Both the position numbers and the translations under genes were made by a program. Positions 15,242 through 25,301 of a DNA stretch of 64,000 bases are shown here, piece by piece. Numbering within the stretch: position 1 is the first letter of the stretch; every line of letters starts with the position of its first letter. The notes beneath the pieces are model-generated. The model made no database searches. It was given only the letters and a program-made list of their open reading frames with translations, and was not told the origin of the DNA. The DNA comes from Siderastrea radians (lineage: Eukaryota > Cnidaria > Anthozoa > Scleractinia > Rhizangiidae), in contig OZ024898.1 in NCBI GenBank assembly GCA_964017195.1, positions 2,280,001-2,344,000 of the forward strand. Reading direction: 5' to 3'.

Positions 15242-18200
15242 ATGAAAGAATCTAATCATATTAATATGGATAAAGCTAGTTTGAAGAAACCCAGCAAATC
15301 ACAACTTATTAAATTGCTTCTGAAGCAGGAGAATAAGAAGCCAGTTCAACAAAAAAGAAGACCAATACCAACACCTCGTAAGAGTGTCAAAGAAATGGTC
15401 AAGCAGTATGAAGATAATATTATTCAACCAGTCCCAGCACTAAGAACTAAGAAAAATGCTGTCAAAAAACCGGTTCCAACACCAAGAACCATAATAAAAC
15501 AAACCGACAAAGCTTTAAAAGGTTTTGTAAAATCTTATGAAATTAACATAAGAAACAACAGAGATCCGCTTGTTCAAATGCAAAATACACGAAAAGGTGC
15601 AGAACGTCAAGTAACAACTTTGTTGAATGAAATGAAAGGCTTGAAATACGTTGAAACATTGAAAGTCACTTTCGAAAAAATATCAGCTGATGTAATAGTC
15701 GAAAAGTCAGCATATTTCAATAGTACAAGTCAAACAATAATCAACCAAATGGAAATCAATGAAGCATTACAAATGTCTAAACAAAATATCTTGAACAAGA
15801 TAGCTCAATGGATATCAGAAGGATCAGGATGGACGGTACAATCAGTTGATAACCATTACCTGAACATTGTCAAATACAAGCCCATGAATGGATCCTCATA
15901 TATCCAATTGCCTTCTGAACTGCGAAATAGTGCTAAGGGACTAATTAACATGAAAAATGAGGATAATGAATGTTTTAGATGGTGTCATATCCGACACTTA
16001 AACCCACAAGAAAAATATCCTCAAAGGATTAAAAAAGTCGATAAACCATACATTGAAAAGTTAGATTACTCAAACATTGATTTTCCAGTCAGTGTCAAAC
16101 ATTACAACAAAATTGAGAAGCAAAACAGTATCAATATAAGTGTATTTGGATATGAAAACAAAGAGCCATATCCCATCTATGTTTCAAGAGAAAAGTATGA
16201 AGATCATATGGAACTACTTCTGATAACAAAAAATGAAAACAAGCATTATGTTCTCATAAAGGATTTCAACAAGTTCATGTATAATCAAACAAAACACGAA
16301 CATAGAAAACACTTTTGTATGCGGTGTCTGCAATGTTTCAGTTCAGACAGGGTTCTAAACAATCATAAAGACAATTGCATTCAAGTGAACGGCACCCAAG
16401 CAATTAAAATGCCAACTAAAGATAACAACATACTGAAATTCAACAACTTCCATAAACAGCAACCTGTTCCATTTGTCATTTATGCTGATTTTGAGGCTAT
16501 AACAGAGAAGATTCATGGATGCCAACAGAATAATGAGTCATCATACACAGAAGCATACCAAAAACATACAGACTGTGGATATGGTTATAAAGTAGTTTGT
16601 TGTTATGACGACAAATATACAAAACCAATACAACTATACAGAGGTGAAAAGGCTGTTTATAAATTCATGGAAAATATTTTAGAAGAAGTGAAATACTGCA
16701 AAAGAATAATGAAAAAATATTTCAATAAACCATTGAGAATGACAGAAGAGAATGAACAGGAATTCAAAAAAGCAACAACATGCCACATCTGTGATAAAAA
16801 ATATACTGAAAAAGACATTCAAGTGAGAGATCATTGCCATATTACAGGTAAATTCAGAGGCTCAGCTCACCAAGAATGTAATCTGAAACTTAGAATAAAC
16901 CCAAAAGAAATAAAAATTCCAGTCATATTCCATAATTTGAGAGGTTACGACAGTCATTTCATTATGCAAGAGATTGGAGCTATTGTTAAGAAACATGCAT
17001 ACAAAAATAATAAAGGAGAGGAGAAACAAATGAACATAAATGCAATTCCTAACAATATGGAAAAATACATGGCTTTTATGCTTGGTAACCATCTGACATT
17101 CATCGACAGTTTCCAATTCATGAGCTCAAGTTTGGATAAATTAGTCAGCAACTTACCTGCAGAAGCTTTAAAGTATACAAACAAAATATTCCAAAAAGAA
17201 AAATTCAAGCTTATGACACGAAAAGGCATTTATCCGTATGATTACATGGACAGTTTTGAGAAATTCAATAAAACAGAATTACCAACGAAAGAAGAATTTT
17301 ACAGCATATTGAATAATGAGCATATTTCAGATGAAGATTATTGTCATGCTAAGAAAGTGTGGAATAAATTTCAATTACAAACAATGGGTGAATACCATAA
17401 TTTATATCTCCAGTCTGATATCCTTTTATTAGCCGACGTGTTTGAAAACTTCCGAAAGACCTGTATTCAGTATTATAAACTTGATCCGGCTAACTATTTC
17501 AGTAGCCCTGGGTTGTCGTGGGATGCCATGTTGAAGATGACTAATATTCAATTAGAACTAATGACAGACATAGATATGTTTCAATTCATTGAAAAAGGCA
17601 TGCGTGGCGGGATCAGTTATATAGCCAATCGATATGGTAAAGCAAATAATAAGTACATGAAAGAATACGATGAGAAAGCGCCCTCAAAGTACATTATGTA
17701 TCTTGACGCCAATAACCTGTATGGTTGGGCAATGAGCCAATATCTTCCTACTGGAGGTTTCAAATGGATGTCAGAAAAGCAGATTAATAAAATTAATTTA
17801 GCTCAGTATAATGAAGACAGTAATAAAGGATTGTTAATAGAAGTCGATTTAGAATACCCCAAAGAGTTGCATGACAATCATAATGACTACCCAGTAGCTG
17901 CCGAGAGAGTTTGTGTCAAAAAAGATATGCTCTCTGATTATTGCAAAAATATAGCTACAAAGTACAATATATCAACAGGATTAGTACACAAATTAATACC
18001 AACATTATCGAATAAAGAAAAATATGTTCTGCATTACAGAAACCTGCAACTGTACCTTGATCTTGGATTGAAAATAAACAAAGTCCATCGAGTGTTAGAA
18101 TTCAATCAGTCGCCTTGGCTCAAAGAGTACATTAGCTTTAATACAATAAAACGTACTCAAGCGAAAAATTCATTCGAAAAAGACTTTTTCAAACTTATGA

Positions 18201-18961
18201 ATAACTCAGTATTTGGTAAAACAATGGAAAACATAAGAAAGCGTGTTGATGTCCGACTTATCACAGATGAAAAGAAATTATTGAAGATGGTGAGTAAACC
18301 AACTTATGTAAGCAGTAAGATCTTCAACGAAAATCTAGTTGCATTGCATAAAATAAAGGAAACGCTCACTTTAAACAGGCCGGCATATATTGGTATGTGT
18401 ATCCTTGATCTGAGCAAAACATTAATGTATAATTTCCATTATAATTACATCAAAAAAAAGTATGGAAATAAAGCCAAATTATTATTCACAGACACAGACT
18501 CATTAACATATGAAATTGAAGCAGAAGATGTTTACCAAGACTTTTGGAATGACAAAGATCGATTTGACAACAGCGACTACCCAGAAAGCTCGCCGTATTT
18601 CGATACAACAAACAAGAAGGTAATCGGTAAATTCAAAGATGAAGCAGCTGGAATTCCAATAACAGAATTCGTCGGTTTGCGATCTAAAATGTACAGTTAC
18701 ATCAAAGACAATAATAAAGGCGGAAAAACAGCTAAGGGAATTAAGAGAAATATAATAAAGAACAACATCAAACATCAAGACTACAAAAATATTTTATTAG
18801 AAAATAAACAAATACATCATACCATGAAAACTATTCGAAGCAGCAAACATCAACTTGGAAGTTATGAAATAAACAAAGTGTCACTCAGCTGTTTCGACGA
18901 TAAACGATATATAGCAAACGATGGAATCAACAGTTTCTCTTACGGACATTATGCAATCTGA
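15242..18961 (+). CDS. Protein-primed family B DNA polymerase (pPolB)
   Basis: 1239 aa, intact. Seen in order: an N-terminal basic region with three P(I/V)P-(T/A)-(P/L)R words (about 41-82); a C2H2 finger (about 358-380); exonuclease motif I YADFE (Asp416, Glu418); a CxxC...DHCH...C endonuclease VII-like zinc cluster (514-549); exonuclease II HNLRGYDSH (564-572) and III with SD at 725-726; polymerase motif A DANNLYG (822-828), motif B NNSVFGK (987-993) and motif C TDTDS (1083-1087). Known: this polymerase copies Polinton DNA with a protein primer from the ends of a linear genome. All catalytic acids are present. It ends 290 bp before the right terminal repeat. Confidence 0.96.
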   Translation: MKESNHINMDKASLKKPSKSQLIKLLLKQENKKPVQQKRRPIPTPRKSVKEMVKQYEDNIIQPVPALRTKKNAVKKPVPTPRTIIKQTDKALKGFVKSYEINIRNNRDPLVQMQNTRKGAERQVTTLLNEMKGLKYVETLKVTFEKISADVIVEKSAYFNSTSQTIINQMEINEALQMSKQNILNKIAQWISEGSGWTVQSVDNHYLNIVKYKPMNGSSYIQLPSELRNSAKGLINMKNEDNECFRWCHIRHLNPQEKYPQRIKKVDKPYIEKLDYSNIDFPVSVKHYNKIEKQNSINISVFGYENKEPYPIYVSREKYEDHMELLLITKNENKHYVLIKDFNKFMYNQTKHEHRKHFCMRCLQCFSSDRVLNNHKDNCIQVNGTQAIKMPTKDNNILKFNNFHKQQPVPFVIYADFEAITEKIHGCQQNNESSYTEAYQKHTDCGYGYKVVCCYDDKYTKPIQLYRGEKAVYKFMENILEEVKYCKRIMKKYFNKPLRMTEENEQEFKKATTCHICDKKYTEKDIQVRDHCHITGKFRGSAHQECNLKLRINPKEIKIPVIFHNLRGYDSHFIMQEIGAIVKKHAYKNNKGEEKQMNINAIPNNMEKYMAFMLGNHLTFIDSFQFMSSSLDKLVSNLPAEALKYTNKIFQKEKFKLMTRKGIYPYDYMDSFEKFNKTELPTKEEFYSILNNEHISDEDYCHAKKVWNKFQLQTMGEYHNLYLQSDILLLADVFENFRKTCIQYYKLDPANYFSSPGLSWDAMLKMTNIQLELMTDIDMFQFIEKGMRGGISYIANRYGKANNKYMKEYDEKAPSKYIMYLDANNLYGWAMSQYLPTGGFKWMSEKQINKINLAQYNEDSNKGLLIEVDLEYPKELHDNHNDYPVAAERVCVKKDMLSDYCKNIATKYNISTGLVHKLIPTLSNKEKYVLHYRNLQLYLDLGLKINKVHRVLEFNQSPWLKEYISFNTIKRTQAKNSFEKDFFKLMNNSVFGKTMENIRKRVDVRLITDEKKLLKMVSKPTYVSSKIFNENLVALHKIKETLTLNRPAYIGMCILDLSKTLMYNFHYNYIKKKYGNKAKLLFTDTDSLTYEIEAEDVYQDFWNDKDRFDNSDYPESSPYFDTTNKKVIGKFKDEAAGIPITEFVGLRSKMYSYIKDNNKGGKTAKGIKRNIIKNNIKHQDYKNILLENKQIHHTMKTIRSSKHQLGSYEINKVSLSCFDDKRYIANDGINSFSYGHYAI

Positions 18962-19195
18962 AGATGTGACGTCACGCCACAGCTGTGGCGTTTTGTGGTT
19001 GACCGAGATCATACGATAGTCTCATGTCATTGACACAATAGCTATTAGTAATGACGTCACGCCACAGCTGTGGCGTTTTGTGGCTTAATATTATTTAAAC
19101 CCATTGACACAATAGCTATCAGTGATGACGTCACGCCACAGCTGTGTCGGTCTCCATACAAGTTCCGTAAGCACAGTCTACTTTTCTGTTCACTA
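18962..19195. repeat. Three palindrome-bearing repeats beside the right terminal repeat
   Basis: The unit TGACGTCACGCCACAGCTGTG occurs at about 18967, 19053 and 19126. It joins a CRE-type palindrome TGACGTCA with the palindrome CCACAGCTGTGG. The first two units are followed by GCGTTTTGTGG and a second word, CATTGACACAATAGCTAT. No gene is present. Possible enhancer or replication-associated repeat. Confidence 0.75.
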
Positions 19196-19248
19196 CAAAC
19201 TTTACTGACAAACTTTACTGACAAACTTTACTGACAAACTTTACTTCA
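19195..19248. repeat. 13-bp tandem repeat (ACAAACTTTACTG)
   Basis: About four head-to-tail copies directly inside the right terminal repeat. Nothing comparable lies at the left inner border, so the array is specific to the right end. Confidence 0.85.
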
Positions 19249-19251
19249 AAT

Positions 19252-19706
19252 ACAAGTTCATCTGATATTACATGACAATCTGATGACTCATCGGGAAAGT
19301 CCCATTTCATCAAAAACTTCCTGCTTTTCCGAGAAAGACTACCTGTGGTGTGGAATCACGTGATTGAATAATGCTTTGGATACATAAAATGGAACCAGCA
19401 TCGCAAAAAGAAACATCCCCAATGCGAAACAGATGGAGCCAGCATATGAACCGTGATTGCTTGATGTGCCCTACGAGACTTCGTCTCTACCCACATTCAA
19501 GCTGCAAAGGAGCCTCACTCGTTGACGAAGTCAACGACTTCCCGAGCCTGCTCGGCTCCTTACTGACATGTGAAAAAACATATAGTATCCAAATAATTGA
19601 TCTCGATGAAATGATCTCCATCTGATGGAATAGTAGTTATAGAGTTGGCGTTGTTCAAGATCAGTTTTGAAAAAACTGGTCTCGAACCGCCAACTCTATA
19701 ACTACT
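19252..19706 (-). repeat. Right terminal inverted repeat
   Basis: 455 bp, the reverse complement of 682-1114 with about 20 extra bases near 19325-19345 and scattered substitutions. High identity of the two repeats suggests recent insertion or ongoing correction between ends during replication. Confidence 0.95.
19632..19706. repeat. Terminal palindrome, right end
   Basis: Exact counterpart of the 75-bp palindrome at 682-756, with the same 19-bp outer arms, so both tips of the element can fold. Confidence 0.9.
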
Positions 19707-19712
19707 TATTTT
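19707..19712. repeat. Target-site duplication, right copy (TATTTT)
   Basis: Matches 676-681. In the related host repeat near 27017 the same place reads GGTTATTTTTTTACAAGG with a single TATTTT, as expected for the empty site. Confidence 0.93.
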
Positions 19713-20500
19713 TTTGAAAGGTTTTTAACTCTGTTTTTAATGCCAAAACCGTAGCTGACCGGCCATGGAAGTTCCTTTTCTCAAGCAAAATCCTTTAATG
19801 GCGGTATGGCTTTGACAGTTTCTCGTCCGAAAGAAAAGCATTTCATCAGCTGTCAGTCAAACTTACATCCTTTGCATGACCTCAAAACCATCGAGAAAAA
19901 AGATCCTTCAAAACACAACACTCGATAACCTTTTGACCGAGACATAAACTGCTCAACAACGTTCGTTTCACTGATCCAACCCCCAATAGTTACAGGAATA
20001 TAATTTCTCCTTACAATATCAAAACTTGATCAAACATACAGATCACGAGAATAAAGAAACTCAGTCATCAAAGATGAAGCGGCTTGCAGTTTAAGCGTAT
20101 TGTCTTAACAATTACCTCAACAAATATATGGACAATAGTGAGGAGAATATACATGTTGATGTCAGAACTACCCAGAACCTAATAAACACTGACCGGCGGA
20201 AAGTACCGCTTGATACTGACCTTTCATTTGATTGGTCACACTTAAGGATTTCAGACTCAACATTCAGAGGCATCTTCTTCTGTGGCACAATAAATCGAGA
20301 AGTACAGAAAAGTACCGCTATGTAGCTTTCATTTGAATGATCCCATATACTTAAGGAATTATTCGGATCCTTTGCGGATTGAAAAAGCAGATCAGGACCA
20401 AAGTAAAACTATAAAGTGACAACAGCTCTTTGAGAGAAAGGTAAAAATACTTTCCCTCCTGTCAACTTAGGAGACGTTTACCTTAAAAACTAGAGCTTGG
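19713..20500 (+). repeat. Host dispersed repeat, right piece
   Basis: Continuation of the repeat begun at 588-675. The order of words (GCCATGGAAGTTCC, CATTTCATCAGCTG, CTCCTTACAATATCAAAACT, AGTACCGCTTGATA, CCCATATACTTAAGGAATTA) recurs in blocks at about 24830-25300, 27080-27900 and 29560-30320. No coding capacity seen. Confidence 0.8.
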
Positions 20501-21250
20501 AGGTATAAACTTATGATGTGACAGTAGCTAAATGGATCCTTGAAGCACTCTGCATGTATGTCTTTAAAACCCTCTTAACAAAAATTATTATGTAGTTTTT
20601 TATGTAGATTCTGCAACGTCTCTTAATGCTATTCCGCAGCTGCTTTTTATGCAGAGTAAAAATGTTCTTTTTTGATTTATTAAATCGAAGACAAGTTACA
20701 GTCTTTAAGTACAAATAAAAAGTACAAACACGCTAAAAGATGTGCCGGACCATTGGTGTCGAAACTAAAAGCGAAAATAGATATATCAAGCTCTCGCTGC
20801 ACTCGGTTAAGTTTTGCTTGTAGTTCTAAAGTGTTAGAGAAATCTTTCATGCATGCATACAACCTTTTTGAGATGCATTTGAAGTTTGATTGGCAATTTG
20901 GAAGTAATTATAAGAGCGGAAATGCAAAGATTATTGTTCATGTTGATGTGTACAGTTGTTAGGCATTATCTTACTTAAGGAAATCCGCGTTCTTAATTGA
21001 ACACTAAAGCTTTATAAGCTCCTGTTTTTAAGAAAGCATAATATAATGATCCGACTGCTAGCCGATATCCTGGGCATTGACGGCTAAAGGAAGACCAATG
21101 TAAGAAATAGTTATTTGCGAGACTCTCCTCAAGTTGGCTACAGTGGTAAGTTTATTCACTCCAAAACAGTTTACACACGAACGAGAAAAAAAACATCCAA
21201 CATTGCAAAGAATTTCCAGTATTAACCATGATCAAAGCGGGCGCTCTTAC
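20501..21250 (+). repeat. GPCR upstream block, copy A
   Basis: Closely similar to about 27960-28740 and 31010-31680. Shared words include GCAACGTC..TTAATGC, TTAAATCGAAGACAA, CTCGGTTAAG(T/C)TTTGCTTG and GACTCTCCTCAAGTTGGCT. It lies directly upstream of the GPCR at 21596 and probably contains its promoter or a 5' untranslated exon. Confidence 0.7.
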
Positions 21251-21595
21251 ATGAAAAAAAAGTGTTTCTCGCGTTTCTTTCGAAATTGTTACAGGTTGTT
21301 TTTTTGGCAATAACTCTTCTCGATACTGCTAAGATTTCAAAGATGCTTTATCTCAAGCCTTATCTCTGCGAATGAGAAGAGTAAACTGCAGTCATTTTGA
21401 GAAAAATTGACAAGCACAAATTCCCTGGTGCCCATTCTGTCAATGCTTGTTATGTGTCCATCAGTACGCTCGATTTAAGGCGTTTTTTGCGGAAGGAAAA
21501 CGAAAGCCGGACTCAACAAACGGTTGGAAATCGCCCGCTGTGTACGTGCTATTTTTTTTCTATTTTCCTTGCAACTTTAAATGCAGGATGAAAGC

Positions 21596-22699
21596 ATGAT
21601 TCCAAACAACTCCAGCCACGTTCCATATCAACTATGTCTGATTCCCAACTTTCCTGAAGACGTTCAGCACCAAGTGCGAAACTTTGGCAACCACGTTGTT
21701 CGTCCTCTCGGGATGGTTTTGGCTGTCATTACATTTGCTTGTAACGCAATTGTCGTCATAATAGTAGCACGAACAAGATCTCTTCAGCATCCTTCACTGT
21801 TGATGCTGAGTAGCTTGGCCATAACAGATGTAATTTTTTCGCAGTATTCTCTTTACAGATACATTGAAATATTCACCCACGAACACGTTTGTCCAAAACC
21901 AGGGCCTCACGATTCTGCCTTGAATGTTCTATGTAGCCTAGCAACGCTTGGCAACCTGGCAATTATCAGCAGAGATCGCTACTTGGCAGTGAGAAAACCT
22001 TGGTGGTATCGCAATCACGTGACCAAATCACGTGCTTTGAAGACAATCTGTGTAGCATGGTTCATTAGTGTAATCATTGCATTTATGGTGTATTTGTCAA
22101 AAAAGTTTGGAGGCCGCTACTTGCCTCTTGCACAATTTTTGTGTCTTTCGTTTTATGCTATTTGTGCACTTTCCATCGCAATTCATTATCTGAGTATATA
22201 TTTTAGGAAAACTACTCCTAAATTAGGACGCCAAGCACGTGCCATATTGGATTGGGAAAAGCGAATAGCAAGCACTGTTGGTTGGATTCTCCTGATATTA
22301 ATGTTTACATTCCTTCCAGCGCTCCTTTTTCCTATGATTTTGTTCGCAAAGGGAGTTAAGAATCTCATGCCTTTTAGACCTTTCTATGTTTTCTTTTTCC
22401 AGCTCAACGGGGCTTTAAATCCTTTGTTAAATTTTGGTCGGTTCAAAGAAATGCGAATAGCAGTAAGAAATTTGTTTAAATGCTCTAAGCGAGTACATGT
22501 ACAATCATCACTACGCAACAACATTGACAATGACAACTGCAGTAACAGTGTCAACGACACAAACGGGAGCAACAATATTGACAACAACGACGATATCACC
22601 GACAGCAACTACAATACAATAACAACAACAATTGCAGCAACAACAGAAATAACAATGACAACAATAACATCAGCAACAACAACAACAACAAACAGCTGA
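21596..22699 (+). CDS. Class A (rhodopsin-like) orphan GPCR
   Basis: 367 aa from the ATG at 21596. The frame opens with another ATG at 21581, but TTTAAATGCAG just before 21590 looks like a splice acceptor. Numbering from 21581: seven hydrophobic segments; TM1 Asn55 (ACNAIV), TM2 Asp83 (LAITD), DRY at 132-134, TM7 NPLLN at 280-284, then a short amphipathic helix 8. The motif WWYRNHVTKSRA after DRY is shared with the receptor at 32245, so the two are paralogues. The last 70 or so residues are an Asn/Thr/Ser low-complexity tail encoded by the CAA-type repeat that follows. Ligand unknown; G-protein signalling at the plasma membrane is the family role. Confidence 0.85.
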   Translation: MIPNNSSHVPYQLCLIPNFPEDVQHQVRNFGNHVVRPLGMVLAVITFACNAIVVIIVARTRSLQHPSLLMLSSLAITDVIFSQYSLYRYIEIFTHEHVCPKPGPHDSALNVLCSLATLGNLAIISRDRYLAVRKPWWYRNHVTKSRALKTICVAWFISVIIAFMVYLSKKFGGRYLPLAQFLCLSFYAICALSIAIHYLSIYFRKTTPKLGRQARAILDWEKRIASTVGWILLILMFTFLPALLFPMILFAKGVKNLMPFRPFYVFFFQLNGALNPLLNFGRFKEMRIAVRNLFKCSKRVHVQSSLRNNIDNDNCSNSVNDTNGSNNIDNNDDITDSNYNTITTTIAATTEITMTTITSATTTTTNS

Positions 22700-23610
22700 A
22701 CAAAGACAACAGAATAAACACTGACAACATCAGAAACAACAACGACAACGAGGCGACGACAACATCAGAGACAGCAACACTGACAATAGCAACAATGGCA
22801 ATAACAACAGAGACAGCAACAACAATTAACAACAACAATACTAATGAAAACATCAGAAACAACAATAACGACGACGACCACGACATCAGAGACACCAACA
22901 CTGTCAACAGCAACAACAACAATAACAATAAAGACAGCAAGAACAATAACACGAACAACGTCAGCAACAACATCAATCAACAACAACACTGAAGACAACA
23001 CCTGAAACAACAATCACGACGACGAGCACGACATCAAAGATAACAACGACAGGCAGCAGCAACATTAAAAACAACAGTGACGGCAACGCCATCACAAGAA
23101 CAATAACAATAATACTGACAGAAACAACGAAAGCAGCAACGATGGCAGCAACTGCAACGACGACGGCAACATCAGCAATCGCAATAGCAACAACAGCAAT
23201 GACAACAAGTGTAACAACAACGACAAAGTCCCAACAATATCAACAACGGCAGCGAAAACAACAACCGATTCACAATGAAAACGACAGCAAAGATAACAAC
23301 ACCAGCGATGACAACAACAATAAAAATGGAAAAAAAAAAGACAGTGAAAGAAGCAACAACACGAACAGTGCGACGACAGCGGCATCAACTACACTGAGCA
23401 ACACCAACAATGAAGACTACGAAAATGGCAACAACAACGACCACAAAGACAAGGACAACAGCAATAATGACAACTAAAGAGAACACAACCAAAATAACAA
23501 CATTACAACAACAGTGAAGGCAGCAACTGTCGCTGCAAAAACGACAGTAGGCGACAACAACGACAAAAACAGCAACACCAACAGATAAGCACACAAATTA
23601 CAGCAACAGA
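22510..23610. repeat. Degenerate (CAA)n-rich low-complexity tract
   Basis: About 1.1 kb built from AACAAC, GACAAC and CAGCAAC words. It begins inside the receptor's C-terminal codons and runs past its stop. Long open frames on both strands here are by-products of the biased composition. Confidence 0.9.
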
Positions 23611-24110
23611 CAACGAAGTACCTAAACAATATACCTGATTTTTGTATTCGATATCTATACATATTTAATAATTATTATATCTATCTATAATATAGGTTGC
23701 ATGTATTGAAGTAGGTAATACCATGTAAAAATATGGGAATGCTTAATAAAATTGTTGATATTGTTATTGTTGACTCGAGGATATTAATGTTGTGGTTCAT
23801 TATCCTTTTTCAGTCTAAACTGTTTCGTTCCAAAGCTGGATGAATATATAGAGGAGTAAAATAGAAAAGAGCCGGTAAAAGAAACTCAAAAGTTAAGGCA
23901 CAGAAGCGCTTTAATTACGTCTTCCACTGGTTTAAAAGTTATTGCATGGTAACCTCGTCATGAAGTGTTCGTAAAGCAACTGTAATCTGATTCGTTAAAT
24001 CCAGGACAGCCAAGAGTACATGGTGCGCTTTTATGCGAATATGTTGAATTTTAGTACAGTCAGCTAGTAGTACAAATCAATATCAGGCGTATTCGAAAGT
24101 GTCTGTCTCG
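23611..24110. other. Gap without a gene
   Basis: AT-rich intergenic sequence between the CAA tract and a LINE remnant. I see no gene and no clear repeat. Confidence 0.4.
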
Positions 24111-24114
24111 GGAT

Positions 24115-24680
24115 ACTAGTAAATGTGCGTTAGTCCACGCTTTCATTAAATCCATTATTGTCGGACGTATTAACTACTGCAACAGTCTTCTACATGGCTT
24201 ACCCTCAGTGCACACGTGTAAACTGAAACGCCTGCAGAATGTAGCCGCAAGGCTTAAATTCATCGTTCCTCCCTATAGTCACATAACGCCAGTATTGTGT
24301 TCCTTACATTGGCTTCCCATAAAATTTCGTGTCAATTTTAAAATACTTCTTTTTACTTTTAAGGCAATTTATGGTCTTGCGCCGAGGTGCTTTGTGTGAC
24401 TTGATCACCATCAATGGACAGTCCGCTACAGTCAGTCTTCGTTCAGAGGATGGATTTCTTTTAAAACATCCTAGTTGAAAAAACAAAACGACTTTATAGA
24501 GGACCGTTCTTTTTCATCTGCGGCTCCTAATCTAGAGAATAATTTATCTGTAGACATTCGTAATGGGGATAATTTTAGAAAGTTCAAATCTCTGCTAAAA
24601 ATTCATCTTTTTAAACTTGCTTTTAATATGCGGAATATTTTTATACGTACTGTATCTGGTGTTTTACTTACATTGTAGTT
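24115..24680 (+). mobile_element. LINE reverse-transcriptase 3' fragment (decayed)
   Basis: Translated pieces such as LKRLQNVAARL, SHITPVLCSLHWLPI and FKAIYGLAPR, then VDIRNGDNFRKFKSLLKIHL, are the C-terminal end typical of CR1/L2-type non-LTR retrotransposon polymerases. Stops and frame shifts separate them. Fragments of the same 3' end recur before the TTA runs at about 26770-26890 and 29090-29310. Confidence 0.8.
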
Positions 24681-24719
24681 TCTAGTCTTTTAAGATTTTT
24701 AACATTGTTTCAGCATTAT

Positions 24720-25301
24720 TATTACATGACGAACTTGAAAGATGACAGAAGCATGAAAAAAAATTTATTCCCACGCACATTTTTTTTTCCATCAGTCCAG
24801 AGTATCTAGGGTGTATTGGATGTATCGTGTGCCATGGAAGTTCCTTTTCTCAAGCAAAAGTCTGAAAGAAAAGCATTTCATCAGCTGCCAGGCAAATTTA
24901 CATCCCTTGCATGGCCTCAAAACCATCGAGAAAAAAAATCCTTAAAAACACAACACTCGATCGATAACTTCTTGATAGAAATAAACTGCTCAACAGCTTT
25001 CGTTTCACTTGTCCCACTTAAACCTTTAACCCCCAATAGTGACAAGAATCTAATTTCTCCTTACAATATCAAAACTTGATCCAACAAACAGATCACGAGA
25101 ATAAAGAATATCGGTCATCAAAGATAAAGAGGCTTACGGTTTAAGCGTACTGTTCCAACTATTAACATAACAAATATATAGACAATAGTGAGGAGAAAAT
25201 ACATGTTAGTGTCAGAACCACCTACAACCCAATAAACACTGACCGGTGGAAAGTACCGCTTGATAGCTTTCATTTGAATGATCACGCTTAAGGACACTTC
25301 A
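24720..25301 (+). repeat. Host dispersed repeat, another copy
   Basis: Same word order as 588-675 joined to 19713-20300, here without the Polinton. It is cut at 25302 by a separate transposon and continues after 26612. Confidence 0.75.

Larger units (their letters stand above)
682..19706. mobile_element. Maverick/Polinton (adintovirus-like) integrated element, 19.0 kb
   Basis: Seen: long terminal inverted repeats beginning 5'-AG, a perfect 6-bp target duplication, and genes for protein-primed DNA polymerase B, rve integrase, A32-like ATPase, adenain-like protease, major capsid and penton-like proteins. Known: this set defines Polintons/Mavericks and the adintoviruses, which are self-synthesising elements able in principle to form virions. 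Leftward genes occupy 1706-6504 and rightward genes 6622-18961. The copy carries a transposon in its penton gene and a frame break in a fibre gene, so it is unlikely to be fully functional as it stands. The polymerase, ATPase and capsid frames are intact, which points to fairly recent integration. Confidence 0.97.

Noticed and set aside
22596..23662. Several long open frames on both strands, rich in Leu/Val or Asn/Thr
   Set aside because: They are shadows of the CAA-type low-complexity tract, with no domain and no start context.
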